Shown piece after piece: positions 52,167 through 61,371 of a stretch of DNA of 64,000 nt. The DNA is from Cryobacterium sp. M96 (lineage in GTDB: Bacteria; Actinomycetota; Actinomycetes; Actinomycetales; Microbacteriaceae). Numbering within the stretch: position 1 is the stretch's first letter; every line of letters starts with the position of its first letter. The position numbers and the translations under genes were made by a program. The notes beneath the pieces are model-generated. The model was not told the DNA's origin. It made no database searches and was given only the letters and a program-made list of their open reading frames with translations. The stretch spans positions 62,001 to 126,000 of the forward strand of contig NZ_PJJS01000052.1 of NCBI RefSeq assembly GCF_002929845.1. The letters are read 5' to 3'.

Positions 52167-53474
52167 ATGGCAACCCGCAAAAAAATCGAGCAGACCGAAG
52201 AACTCACCGTGAGCACCACTGAGGTTTCAGACGCAGTTGCGCCGGCAGCCAAGGCCGCCGCGAAGAAGCCGACCAAGGCCGCTCTGGCCAAGGCCGCTAC
52301 TGCGGCAGCGGCCGCAGTAAGCGGTGAAGAGAAGCCCGCGCCGCGCAAGCGCGCCGCCAGCACGAAGGCGAAGGCCAAGCCGGCATCTGACGAACACGAT
52401 GAGGCCGCCCGCGGAGATGACGCGGATGCCGACGACGACTCCGACGAGGCCAAAAAGAAGCGCGCAGCATCCACCGAGGCGCTCCCGAGCGGCGCCCTGG
52501 TACTGTCACTGGTCGACGACGACGACGAGGTGCCGGTTTACTCCAGTGCAATCACGGGCGCGACGGCCGACCCTGTCAAGGACTACCTGAAGCAGATCGG
52601 CAAGGTCGCCCTGCTGAACGCCGCCGAAGAGGTCGAGCTCGCGATGCGAATCGAAGCCGGGCTCTTCGCCGAAGACAAGATGTCCCAGATGAGCGACGCC
52701 GAGAAGAAGAGCGCCCTCGGACGCGAGCTCATGTGGGTCGCCAAAGACGGCGCCCGCGCCAAAAGCCACCTCCTGGGGGCAAACCTTCGCCTGGTCGTCT
52801 CGCTCGCCAAGCGCTACACGGGCCGCGGCATGCAATTCCTCGACCTGATCCAGGAGGGCAACCTGGGCCTCATCCGTGCCGTCGAAAAATTCGACTACAC
52901 CAAGGGCTTCAAGTTCTCCACCTACGCGACCTGGTGGATCCGTCAGGCGATCACGCGTGCTATGGCCGACCAGGCCCGCACGATCCGTATTCCAGTGCAC
53001 ATGGTCGAGGTCATCAACAAACTCGCCCGCGTCCAGCGCCAGATGCTTCAGGACCTCGGCCGGGAGCCCACCCCGGAAGAGCTGAGCCGCGAACTGGATA
53101 TGACCCCGGAGAAGGTCGTCGAAGTCCAGAAGTACGGCCGCGAACCCATCTCCCTGCACACTCCGCTCGGTGAGGACGGCGACAGCGAGTTCGGCGACCT
53201 GATCGAGGACACGGAAGCCGTTGTGCCCGCGGACGCCGTCGGGTTCACGATGTTGCAGAAGCAGCTGGAAAGCCTGCTCGACTCGCTCTCCGAACGAGAA
53301 GCCGGCGTCATCCGCATGCGCTTCGGCCTCGGGGACGGCATGCCGAAGACCCTCGACCAGATCGGCGACACGTTCGGCGTGACGCGTGAGCGCATCCGTC
53401 AGATCGAGTCGAAGACCATGGCCAAACTGCGTCACCCCTCACGGTCGCAGTCCCTACGCGACTACCTCGAGTAG
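52167..53474 (+). CDS. sigA: Principal RNA polymerase sigma factor
   Basis: A 435-residue group 1 sigma-70. The N-terminal 100 residues are Ala/Lys-rich then acidic, as in other actinobacterial HrdB/SigA. Then come region 1.2 ([16 protein letters not shown]), region 2 ([30 protein letters not shown] in parts, [25 protein letters not shown]), region 3 ([14 protein letters not shown]) and region 4 ([21 protein letters not shown]) with the -35-binding helix. The Trp pair in YATWWIRQ melts the -10 element. ATG at 52167 has a perfectly spaced GAGAGGT; ATG at 52152 is less likely. It is followed eight bases later by murT. Confidence 0.97.
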   Translation: MATRKKIEQTEELTVSTTEVSDAVAPAAKAAAKKPTKAALAKAATAAAAAVSGEEKPAPRKRAASTKAKAKPASDEHDEAARGDDADADDDSDEAKKKRAASTEALPSGALVLSLVDDDDEVPVYSSAITGATADPVKDYLKQIGKVALLNAAEEVELAMRIEAGLFAEDKMSQMSDAEKKSALGRELMWVAKDGARAKSHLLGANLRLVVSLAKRYTGRGMQFLDLIQEGNLGLIRAVEKFDYTKGFKFSTYATWWIRQAITRAMADQARTIRIPVHMVEVINKLARVQRQMLQDLGREPTPEELSRELDMTPEKVVEVQKYGREPISLHTPLGEDGDSEFGDLIEDTEAVVPADAVGFTMLQKQLESLLDSLSEREAGVIRMRFGLGDGMPKTLDQIGDTFGVTRERIRQIESKTMAKLRHPSRSQSLRDYLE

Positions 53475-53482
53475 AGCTCGTT

Positions 53483-54751
53483 TTGCGCTACGCACCGGCG
53501 ATTCTTCTGGGACGCATCGTACGGAAATTGGCCCGGTGGCGGAAGCCGGGCGGCGGATCCGCGATCCCGGGTCTCGTGGTCAACAGGATCGCACCCGGAT
53601 TCCTTCCGCGCAGCCTGAACAGCTTTCCGGGCGGCCTGGTCATCGTCACCGGGTCGAGCGGCAAATCAACGACGACCAAGATGCTGGTCGCAGCGCTCCG
53701 CGCTCACGGTACCGTTGTCTTCACCAACCAGTCCACGGCCAACATCAGCCAGGGTCTTACCTCCGCGCTGCTCGAGCAGGCCAGCCTGAGCGGTCATATC
53801 GCGGGCGACATCGCCGTGTTGGAGATGGATGAGGGCCACGGAGCCCTGATCTCTGGTACGTTGACGCCGCGCGTCGTTGCGCTGACGAACGTCATGGTCG
53901 ACCAGATCGACCGATTTCATGACTCGAACATGGTCGCGGCCATGCTCGCCAAGATCGCCGCCAGAGCCACCGGAACCGTCGTGGTCAACGCGGACGACCA
54001 GTATTTGACCGACCTCGCCGCACGCCTGCCCGTTTCCTCGGCAGTCGCGCGCTACGGCGTGTCCGCCGACGTTCTCGCCGACAATCCGCGGGGCTTAGGC
54101 TACAGTGCGACCACCGCCACCAGGCTGGACGCGGGGGAGGGGATGCTCCTCACCTCGGTGCAGGGCCGCCGCGCCACCGTGAGCATTGCGGGTGTGGATT
54201 ACCCGCTCGGGTTGCCCGCCCGCGGAACGCACTATGCCGTCGACGCCCTGACCGCGCTGTGCACGGCGCAGGCCGCGCTCGGCGACCGCTTCGATCCGGT
54301 GCTGGCCATCAACGCCATCTCGGCCATCCCACCGGTCTTCGGCCGTGGTGAGATCGTCACGGTTCGAGGCCAGCAGGTGGAATTCGTACTGGTGCAGAAC
54401 CCGGCCAGTTTTCAGCTGAACGTCGACAGCCTCGAGCCGAAGACCGAGCAGATCCTCATCGCAATCGGGTCAGACGTGCGCGACCCGTCCTACTTTTGGC
54501 CCGTCAACACCTCGGGTCTGGGCCGGGTCCGTATCGCATCCGGTTCGAAGGCGCACGATATTGCCCTTCAGCTGGTATACGACGACGTCGTCGTCGACCG
54601 CATCGAGCCGAACCTGGGCCTGGCCCTGGACGATTTCCTGGCCCTGCCCGAACCGCTGGCGGGTTTGAAGACGATCATCTTCTCCGCAGACTCCATGCGA
54701 CGCACCAGGACGCATCTGGGGCTCGTCACTAACAAGGAGGAGCAGGAATGA
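53483..54751 (+). CDS. murT: MurT-like Mur ligase-family protein
   Basis: A 422-residue Mur-ligase-fold protein of the MurT group, the ATP-using subunit that amidates D-Glu in lipid II. The P-loop GSSGKST (57-63), TNQSTANISQGLTSAL near 77, VLEMDEGHGA near 112 and DQIDRFHD near 140 are clear, as is a C-terminal DUF1727-like part (VLVQNPASFQLNVDSL onward). Two departures stand out. There is only one cysteine in the protein (ALCTAQAAL), so the four-Cys zinc ribbon of Staphylococcus MurT is absent. The C-terminal motif also reads DPSYFWPVN where I recall DVSWxWD. The TTG start is eight bases after sigA. It overlaps gatD by four bases. Confidence 0.85.
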   Translation: MRYAPAILLGRIVRKLARWRKPGGGSAIPGLVVNRIAPGFLPRSLNSFPGGLVIVTGSSGKSTTTKMLVAALRAHGTVVFTNQSTANISQGLTSALLEQASLSGHIAGDIAVLEMDEGHGALISGTLTPRVVALTNVMVDQIDRFHDSNMVAAMLAKIAARATGTVVVNADDQYLTDLAARLPVSSAVARYGVSADVLADNPRGLGYSATTATRLDAGEGMLLTSVQGRRATVSIAGVDYPLGLPARGTHYAVDALTALCTAQAALGDRFDPVLAINAISAIPPVFGRGEIVTVRGQQVEFVLVQNPASFQLNVDSLEPKTEQILIAIGSDVRDPSYFWPVNTSGLGRVRIASGSKAHDIALQLVYDDVVVDRIEPNLGLALDDFLALPEPLAGLKTIIFSADSMRRTRTHLGLVTNKEEQE

Positions 54752-55476
54752 CCCGTCCGCTCTCGATCGTGTCGCTGCTTCCCGAACTCCTGGGCACCAA
54801 CGGCGATGCCGCCAACGCCCGCGTTCTCGCCCAGCGGGCCCGATGGGCCGGTGCCGACGCCACGGTCGTGGAGGTGCGCTCCGCGGCCGATCTGCCGGAC
54901 CAGGTCGATGCCGTCGTCGTCGGATCGGGCTCCGACTCCGACATGGTGCGCGCCAGGGACATCCTCGCGACGATGACCACGGAGCTGCGCACCTGGGCCA
55001 CCGCGGGTGTCCCCATCCTCCTGGTCGGAACCGGCTGGGAACTTCTGAGCTGGGGAATCGAACTCGCCGACGGATCCGTTGTCGAGGGGCTGGGCATCGT
55101 GGCCGGTCGCGCCGTCCCGATGCCGGCACGGGCCACGGATGACATCGTGGTCGCCTCCCGGTTCGGACGTCTGATCGGTTTCGAAAATCATCGGCGCAGC
55201 TATGTCGGTGGCGAGGCGGCACCGCTCGGCCAGGTGCTCTCCGGATCGGGCAATGGCGCGGGTGCGGAGGGACTGGTCATGGGTAGCGTCGTCGGGACCC
55301 ATCTTCACGGTCCCGTTCTCGCCAAAAACCCCGGACTGGCCGACCACCTGCTGCGTGCGGCCCTCGCTCGTATCGGTCACGAGTATTTGCCCGGTGACGA
55401 TTCACTGGCTGCCGACGAAATGGCACGAGCCGCACGCAATCAGATTGCGGTGCGGCTCGGACTCCCCATGGAATAG
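54748..55476 (+). CDS. gatD: GatD-like glutamine-amidotransferase-fold protein lacking the catalytic Cys
   Basis: A 242-residue class I glutaminase-fold protein, partner of MurT. The whole frame aligns with GatD: GSGSDSDMVRARDIL near 59-73, VPILLVGTGWELLSWGIELADGS (88-110, in parts), VEGLGIV, GFENHRRSYVGG near 144 and GTHLHGPVLAKNPGLAD near 183. In GatD the nucleophile Cys94 lies in xICGGYQ; here the position is Gly94 (VGTGWE), and the protein has no cysteine at all. The catalytic His (His187) is kept. It therefore cannot hydrolyse glutamine by the usual mechanism. Coupled to murT by an ATGA overlap, which argues the complex still exists and works differently. Confidence 0.82.
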   Translation: MTRPLSIVSLLPELLGTNGDAANARVLAQRARWAGADATVVEVRSAADLPDQVDAVVVGSGSDSDMVRARDILATMTTELRTWATAGVPILLVGTGWELLSWGIELADGSVVEGLGIVAGRAVPMPARATDDIVVASRFGRLIGFENHRRSYVGGEAAPLGQVLSGSGNGAGAEGLVMGSVVGTHLHGPVLAKNPGLADHLLRAALARIGHEYLPGDDSLAADEMARAARNQIAVRLGLPME

Positions 55477-55531
55477 AGGCCCATTGGCCGGTCGCAGGAC
55501 AGCTAGAGCTGCCTGAGGCCGACCGATACCG

Positions 55532-55768
55532 CTAGGAGCGCTGGTCCTCGAGGAGTCGGCTCGACTCGTCGTGCCAGCTCTCCGCGATGGCGGCGAGCTT
55601 CTCCTGGTGCTTACGGCCGTGGTGCGCGCAGAACAGCAGTTCACTGTTATTCACCACCACACGAATGTAGGCCTGGGCTCCACATGCATCACAGCGGTCT
55701 GCCGCGGTGAGCTGGTGGGGAGCCTTCTCGTTGTTGACGGCACCATTTGCGGCTGCGATCTGGGACAT
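55532..55768 (-). CDS. Small zinc-binding protein, DUF7455 type
   Basis: A 78-residue protein found beside sigA/parE in many actinobacteria. The core is LTAADRCDACGAQAYIRVVV, then ELLFCAHHGRKHQEKL, giving a Cys-X2-Cys...Cys-X-His-His set likely to bind one zinc. A variable N-terminus and a charged C-terminal helix complete it. ATG at 55768 has a strong GGAGGAAACC. Function unknown; position suggests a link to transcription or DNA supercoiling but nothing more. It converges with gatD. Confidence 0.85.
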   Translation of the reverse strand: MSQIAAANGAVNNEKAPHQLTAADRCDACGAQAYIRVVVNNSELLFCAHHGRKHQEKLAAIAESWHDESSRLLEDQRS

Positions 55769-55927
55769 GGTTTCCTCCTCCAGACTGATACCAACTGATA
55801 CCAATTTAACCTGTATCTAATGGAAACACGGTCTGGCAAGGTTATCGAGTCGGTTGCCCGTTATTTCGCTCACCGCGTAGCGCACTTCAATCGGGTGTTG
55901 ATGACCGGGGGGAGGGCGTTGGTTCGG

Positions 55928-55942
55928 TATTCTTGATCGTTG
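55928..55942 (+). promoter_or_regulatory. -10 element of parE
   Basis: TATTCT is spaced to start transcription at about 55940, two bases before the GTG at 55942. This supports GTG at 55942 over TTG at 55933, which overlaps the -10 box. Confidence 0.5.
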
Positions 55943-58023
55943 TGAGATCTTCTGATTATTCTGCCCGCCACCTGTCAGTCCTCGAAGGACTGGAAGCGGT
56001 TCGCAAACGCCCGGGCATGTACATCGGGTCCACCGACTCGCGCGGCCTCATGCACTGTCTCTGGGAGATCATCGACAATTCGGTCGACGAGGCACTGGGC
56101 GGCTTCGGCACCAGCATCGACATCGTGCTCCATGCTGACGAGAGCGTGGAGGTGCGCGACACGGCTCGGGGCGTTCCGGTTGACATCGAGCCGAAGACGG
56201 GACTGACCGGCGTCGAGGTCGTCTTCACCAAACTGCATGCCGGCGGCAAATTCGGCAGCGGATCGTATGCCGCGTCCGGTGGCCTCCACGGCGTGGGCGC
56301 ATCCGTTGTCAATGCCCTGTCCGAGCGCCTCGATGTCGAGGTCGACCGTGACGGCAAGACCTGGGCCATGTCGTTCCACCGCGGCGAACCCGGGATTTTC
56401 GCGGACTCGGGGAAGAAGAGCCCCGACGCGCCGTTCACGCCCTTTGAGAAGCAGAGCGAACTACGCGTCATCGGCAAGGTCAAGCGCGGTGTGACCGGGA
56501 CGCGGGTGCGCTACTGGGCCGACCGTCAGATCTTCACGAAGGGTGCGTCGTTTCAGACCGAGGAATTGCTCGAGCGAGCGCGTCAGACGGCCTTTCTCGT
56601 CCCGGGCCTGGGGATCGAGATCGTAGACGAGCGCACAGACGTGCACGTGCTCGAGTCCTTCATGTTCGAGGGCGGGATCTCGGAGTTCGTCGATCACCTC
56701 GCCACCGACAGCCCGATCACCGACACTTGGCGACTGACCGGAAACGGGACCTTCCGGGAGACTGTCCCGGTGCTGACCCCGACGGGTGCCATGGTGCCTA
56801 CCGAGCTGGTCCGGGACTGTGCCGTGGATATCGCCCTCCGTTGGGGGACAGGTTACGATACGGTCGTCCGCAGCTTCGTGAACATCATCGCCACCCCGAA
56901 GGGCGGAACGCACCAGGCCGGGTTCGACGCGGGCCTGCTCAAGTTCTTGCGTGCGCAGGTCGAGCTGAACGCTCGACGGCTCAAAATGGGGTCGGACAAG
57001 CTGGAGAAGGACGACGTGATGGCCGGCCTCACAGCCGTGCTCACCGTGCGGCTTCCCGAGCCTCAATTCGAGGGGCAGACCAAGGAGGTGCTCGGCACCC
57101 CCGCGGTTCGCGCCATCGTGGCCAACGTCGTCGCCCAAGCCATGAACGAGCGTTTCGTGTCCACGAAGCGCGACGACAAAACGCAGGCCGCGGTGGTGCT
57201 GGACAAGATCGTGGCCGAGATGAAATCGCGAATCTCGGCTCGCGCCCACAAGGAAACCCAGCGCCGGAAGAACGCGCTGGAGAGCTCGTCCCTGCCCGCG
57301 AAACTGGTCGACTGCCGCAGCAATGATGTCTCGACGAGCGAGCTCTTCATCGTCGAAGGAGATTCCGCCCTGGGCACGGCCAAGCTCGCCCGGGACAGCG
57401 AGCACCAGGCACTCCTCCCCATTCGCGGCAAGATCCTGAACGTGCAAAAGGCATCCGTTGCCGACATGCTGTCGAACGTCGAGTGCGCGTCGATCATCCA
57501 GGTGATCGGCGCCGGGTCCGGACGAAGTTTCGACCTGTCAGCCGCGCGCTACGGCAAGGTCATCATCATGAGCGACGCGGATGTCGACGGCGCGCACATC
57601 CGCACGCTGCTGCTCACTCTGTTCTTCCGCTACATGCGCCCGATGATCACGGAGGGACGCGTTTTCGCGGCCGTACCGCCGCTCCACCGGGTCGTGGTGA
57701 TGAACCCGGGCACGAAGCCGAACGAGACCATCTACACATATTCGGAGGTGGAGCTTCAGGCCGTGCTCGCCGGACTCAAGAAAAGCGGCAAGCGCTACCA
57801 GGATCCGATCCAGCGCTACAAGGGCCTCGGCGAAATGGATGCCGACCAGCTCGCGACGACGACGATGGAGCGGGCGCATCGCACGCTGCGCCGCGTGCGG
57901 GTCGCCGACGCGGAGATGGCCGGAAACGTCTTCGAGCTTCTGATGGGCAACGACGTCGCGCCGCGCAAGGAATTCATCATCGAGAGCTCGGACAAACTGA
58001 GTCGCGACCGTATCGACGTGTGA
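55942..58023 (+). CDS. parE: DNA topoisomerase IV/gyrase subunit B
   Basis: A 693-residue type IIA topoisomerase ATPase subunit. The GHKL ATP site is clear (EIIDNSVDEALGGFG near 43, GGKFGSGSYAASGGLHGVGASVVNALS in parts near 103-127), then the transducer, and the TOPRIM domain (VEGDSALGTAKLARD near 475, IIMSDADVDGAHIRTLLL near 545). A gyrase pair normally lies at oriC, and this second pair beside sigA is annotated as topoisomerase IV in Microbacteriaceae. The choice of name rests on that context. ParC is 0.8 kb away on the other strand. Confidence 0.9.
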   Translation: MRSSDYSARHLSVLEGLEAVRKRPGMYIGSTDSRGLMHCLWEIIDNSVDEALGGFGTSIDIVLHADESVEVRDTARGVPVDIEPKTGLTGVEVVFTKLHAGGKFGSGSYAASGGLHGVGASVVNALSERLDVEVDRDGKTWAMSFHRGEPGIFADSGKKSPDAPFTPFEKQSELRVIGKVKRGVTGTRVRYWADRQIFTKGASFQTEELLERARQTAFLVPGLGIEIVDERTDVHVLESFMFEGGISEFVDHLATDSPITDTWRLTGNGTFRETVPVLTPTGAMVPTELVRDCAVDIALRWGTGYDTVVRSFVNIIATPKGGTHQAGFDAGLLKFLRAQVELNARRLKMGSDKLEKDDVMAGLTAVLTVRLPEPQFEGQTKEVLGTPAVRAIVANVVAQAMNERFVSTKRDDKTQAAVVLDKIVAEMKSRISARAHKETQRRKNALESSSLPAKLVDCRSNDVSTSELFIVEGDSALGTAKLARDSEHQALLPIRGKILNVQKASVADMLSNVECASIIQVIGAGSGRSFDLSAARYGKVIIMSDADVDGAHIRTLLLTLFFRYMRPMITEGRVFAAVPPLHRVVVMNPGTKPNETIYTYSEVELQAVLAGLKKSGKRYQDPIQRYKGLGEMDADQLATTTMERAHRTLRRVRVADAEMAGNVFELLMGNDVAPRKEFIIESSDKLSRDRIDV

Positions 58024-58043
58024 CGCCCCGACCGGGGGGGGGG

Positions 58044-58742
58044 CTACGAGTGGAACGATGTGCTCGCCAAGTCGCGTTCGCCGTTGATGATGGCGTCGAC
58101 GACGCGTTGGGCGACGACGACCGGAGGGTAGCCGGCCGGCAGGCGGGGGGCGATTCCGGAGATCGGGTGAGTGGAGAGTTCGGTCTCGGTGTGACCGGGC
58201 CGCGCGTCCAGAATGCGGATGCCGCTACGCCTCAGTTCCCGGCCGGCGGCCTGGCCGAAGGCAGCGAGGGCGGCCTTGGACGCCGAGTATGCGGCGAGGT
58301 TGGCAGTGGGGCTCTCGCTGACGACGCCGCTGAGGGTGACGATAAAGGGCTCTCGCCCCTGCTCTGCGGATTCGCTCAGCGCGGCCCGAGCCGCACGGAG
58401 CAGGCGGATCGGTGCCAGCGTGTTCACGGCGAACAGCTCGGCGAGCGTCTCATCGCTCACCTCGATCGCCGGTCCGAAGGCAACGACCCCCGACGCGTTG
58501 ACGATGCCGTCGAGCCGTCCGTTCACGCTGATCGCGTCGGCGACGAGAGTCGTGATTGCGTCCGGATCGGTGAGGTCGGCGGCGAGCGGGGTTCCGGGAA
58601 TCGAGAGCGCCTCAAGTTTCGCCTGGTTGCGCCCGCTCAGGACGAGTCGGGCGCCGCCGGCAGCCAGAAGTCGGGCAATTTCACTTCCCAGACCCCCCGA
58701 GGCGCCGAGGACGAGAATGGCGGAATCGTCGAGGTGTGTCAT
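58044..58742 (-). CDS. Short-chain dehydrogenase/reductase
   Basis: A 232-residue classical SDR. The NAD(P)-binding GASGGLGSEIARLLAAGG (about 13-30), NASGVVAFGP near 81, the catalytic Ser in VTLSGVVSE and the YSASK Tyr-Lys pair (near 151-155) are present. An Arg at the end of strand 2 (LSGRNQ) points to NADP. Substrate unknown. ATG at 58742. It lies between parE (convergent) and parC (same direction, upstream), probably co-transcribed with parC. Confidence 0.85.
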   Translation of the reverse strand: MTHLDDSAILVLGASGGLGSEIARLLAAGGARLVLSGRNQAKLEALSIPGTPLAADLTDPDAITTLVADAISVNGRLDGIVNASGVVAFGPAIEVSDETLAELFAVNTLAPIRLLRAARAALSESAEQGREPFIVTLSGVVSESPTANLAAYSASKAALAAFGQAAGRELRRSGIRILDARPGHTETELSTHPISGIAPRLPAGYPPVVVAQRVVDAIINGERDLASTSFHS

Positions 58743-58796
58743 CTGGCCACCATAACGCACCACCCTCCGCACATGGCTGGAGATCGAGCTCGGGCG

Positions 58797-61280
58797 TCAG
58801 CCGATCCGGGCGCCGATGGCGCCGATCACGGAGTCGAGCATGGCCCCGGACGCATCACGTCGCGACCCTGATTCAGGAAGCATGCGGGGTGTGCCGTCCG
58901 ACGCGACCGCCCGGGCCGGCAGAGGCCCCACCCACGCGACGGAGACGGTGTCCTCGCCTTTCAGGAACCGCTGGGAGCGCACCCCACCCGTTCCCCGGCC
59001 TTTCGCCGGGTACTCGGAGAAGTCGGACACTTTGGCGCTGCCCGGGTCTGTTCCGGGCAGGGTGTGGCTGCCGGTCGCGACGGTCGCAACCACGAGCGCC
59101 GCAGCGCCGTGCGTTTCCACGCTGGTGAAATACACCACGTGCGCGTCCGCGGCCAGTTTGATGCCCGCCATACCGCCGGCGGTGCGCCCCTGCGGGCGCA
59201 CCGACCCGGCAGGAAAACGCAACAGCTGTGAGTCGGAGGCGATGAAGACGAGTTCGTCGTCTTCCGCACCCTGCGCCGCGCCGACCACCATGTCATTGAG
59301 CTTCAGCGCGATGATCTCGAAATCGGGTTTGTTTGCCCAGTCGCCGGGGGTGACGCGCTTCACGATGCCCTGTCTGGTCCCGAGAACGATCGAATGCTTG
59401 GAATCGAGCGCGACGAGCGCGACGATCTTCTCCGCCGTGTTGGGCAGGGCCAGGTAGTCGCGCACGCGTACGCCGGCCCCGAGCTGGACCGAGGTCGGCG
59501 GCAGCAAGGGGAGGTCGACGGGGGAGAAGCGGATGAGCCGTCCCAGGTTGGTGACCGCTCCGATCTCCGTGCGACTGGTCGTGTCCAGAACGGACAGGAC
59601 GGCATCATGCTTGCTGCGCCTCTGAGCCGGCGTGATCCGCTCCGGCTGGACAGTGGTGCCGGCCGGAATCTCCACCCGGGCGATCTTACCCGTCACGCTG
59701 AGGTAGACCCGGGTCGGGGTGTCCGTCACCTCGAGGATGGCGGCCTTCCGCTTGGCGGCGGCGCTGTTGGCGCCGGCGACATTCGCCTTGGCCTCGGTCA
59801 ACAGGGTTCGCCGCGGCGTGCCGAAACGCTCGGCCACCGAGGCCAGTTCGTCGGACACCAGGGTGCGGATGGAGGCCCTGCTGCCGAGAAGCTTCTTCAG
59901 CGCCGCGATCTCCGCCAGCAGCTGATCCCGCTCGGTTTCGAGTTCGATGCGTGAGAAGCGGGTCAGGCGCCGCAGGCGGAGCTCGAGAATGTACTCGGCT
60001 TGAATCTGGCTCAGGTCGAAAACGTCGATCAGCTTGGCGCGCGCCTGCTCGCTGTCGTCGCTGGCGCGGATGACCTGGATCACCTCGTCGATGTCCAGGA
60101 TTGCCACCAGTAGGCCTTCGACGAGATGCAGACGCTCCGTTCGTCGGGCCAGTCGGTAGGCCGAGCGCCGGGTCACGACCTCGATTCGGTGTCCGATGTA
60201 GACGAGCAGGAGTTCCCGCAGACCCAGTGTCTGCGGGCCGCCGTCGACGAGGGCCACCGCGTTGATGTTGAAGGAGTCCTCGAGCGGGGTCACCCGGTAC
60301 AACTGCTCGAGCACGGCCTCCGGGCTGAAACCGGTCTTGATCCCGATGACGAGACGGAGTCCCTTGGTGCGGTCCGTCAGATCGGTGACATCGGAGATGC
60401 CACTGAGCTTCTTGGAATTGACCCCGTCCTTGATCTTCTCGATGACCCGCTCGGGCCCGACCAGATAGGGAAGTTCGGTGACCACGAGACCGGCCTTGCG
60501 GGCGGTGATGGCTTCGACGGATACCCGCGCCCGGGTCTTGAAACTGCCGCGCCCGGTTGCGTAGGCATCCATGATTCCCGTCAGCCCGACGATCGTGCCG
60601 CCGGTGGGCAGGTCAGGCCCCGGGACGAACTCCATCAGGTCCTCGAGGGTCGCGTCTGGGTGGGCGAGCAGATGCCGCGCCGCGCCGACGACCTCGATCA
60701 GGTTGTGCGGAGCCATGTTGGTGGCCATGCCGACGGCGATACCGCTCGCGCCGTTGACGAGCAGGTTGGGGTAGGCGGCCGGGAGAACGTCCGGCTGGGT
60801 GAGCTGGTTGTCGTAGTTGGGTACGAAGTCGACGACGTCTTCGTCGAGGTTTTCCGTCATGGCCAGGGCCGGCGCGGCCAGCCTGGCCTCGGTGTACCGC
60901 GGGGCGGCCGGCCCGTCATCGAGCGAGCCAAAGTTGCCGTGGCCGTCGATCAAAGGGACCCGGAGCGTGAACGCCTGCGCCATGCGCACGAGAGCGTCAT
61001 AGATCGCGGTGTCGCCATGCGGATGCAGCTTTCCCATGACCTCGCCGACGACCCGCGCCGACTTGACGTGGCCGCGATCGGGGCGGAGCCCCATCTCGCT
61101 CATCTGATAAAGGATGCGCCGTTGCACTGGCTTGAGCCCGTCCCGGGCGTCCGGGAGCGCCCGGGAGTAGATGACCGAGTAGGCGTATTCGAGGAACGAG
61201 CCCTGCATCTCGGTGGAGACATCGACGTCTTCGATGCGCTCGGTGAACGTGGCGGGCGTGGTGCTGTCTGAACGGCTCAT
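58797..61280 (-). CDS. parC: DNA topoisomerase IV/gyrase subunit A
   Basis: An 827-residue breakage-reunion subunit. The N-terminal region reads [27 protein letters not shown] (in parts), then the winged helix with the quinolone-determining stretch [20 protein letters not shown] and the catalytic Tyr in APRYTEARL (near 130). The tower and coiled-coil gates follow, and the C-terminal beta-pinwheel repeats are visible as [29 protein letters not shown] and [20 protein letters not shown]. The gyrase-specific GyrA box (QRRGGKG) is not evident, supporting topoisomerase IV. Divergent from the phosphodiesterase gene. Confidence 0.9.
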   Translation of the reverse strand: MSRSDSTTPATFTERIEDVDVSTEMQGSFLEYAYSVIYSRALPDARDGLKPVQRRILYQMSEMGLRPDRGHVKSARVVGEVMGKLHPHGDTAIYDALVRMAQAFTLRVPLIDGHGNFGSLDDGPAAPRYTEARLAAPALAMTENLDEDVVDFVPNYDNQLTQPDVLPAAYPNLLVNGASGIAVGMATNMAPHNLIEVVGAARHLLAHPDATLEDLMEFVPGPDLPTGGTIVGLTGIMDAYATGRGSFKTRARVSVEAITARKAGLVVTELPYLVGPERVIEKIKDGVNSKKLSGISDVTDLTDRTKGLRLVIGIKTGFSPEAVLEQLYRVTPLEDSFNINAVALVDGGPQTLGLRELLLVYIGHRIEVVTRRSAYRLARRTERLHLVEGLLVAILDIDEVIQVIRASDDSEQARAKLIDVFDLSQIQAEYILELRLRRLTRFSRIELETERDQLLAEIAALKKLLGSRASIRTLVSDELASVAERFGTPRRTLLTEAKANVAGANSAAAKRKAAILEVTDTPTRVYLSVTGKIARVEIPAGTTVQPERITPAQRRSKHDAVLSVLDTTSRTEIGAVTNLGRLIRFSPVDLPLLPPTSVQLGAGVRVRDYLALPNTAEKIVALVALDSKHSIVLGTRQGIVKRVTPGDWANKPDFEIIALKLNDMVVGAAQGAEDDELVFIASDSQLLRFPAGSVRPQGRTAGGMAGIKLAADAHVVYFTSVETHGAAALVVATVATGSHTLPGTDPGSAKVSDFSEYPAKGRGTGGVRSQRFLKGEDTVSVAWVGPLPARAVASDGTPRMLPESGSRRDASGAMLDSVIGAIGARIG

Positions 61281-61371
61281 TCGTGAATTCTGGTGAGGCG
61301 TGCGTTGAGGGACGCGCGCTGTCGGGTAGGCGCTGGATCGATCCGGCCCTGTCTATGTCAGACTTGGCACG

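Noticed and set aside
54748-55476. The loss of the GatD cysteine as a sequencing error
   Set aside because: The codons around the site (GTC GGA ACC GGC TGG GAA) differ from CGGYQ at several positions, the frame is intact and no cysteine exists anywhere in the protein, so a single error cannot explain it.
55495-55531. A possible terminator between gatD and the small zinc protein gene
   Set aside because: GGTCG, CAGG and AGCT pair only with bulges and mismatches; too weak to call beside the perfect hairpins elsewhere.
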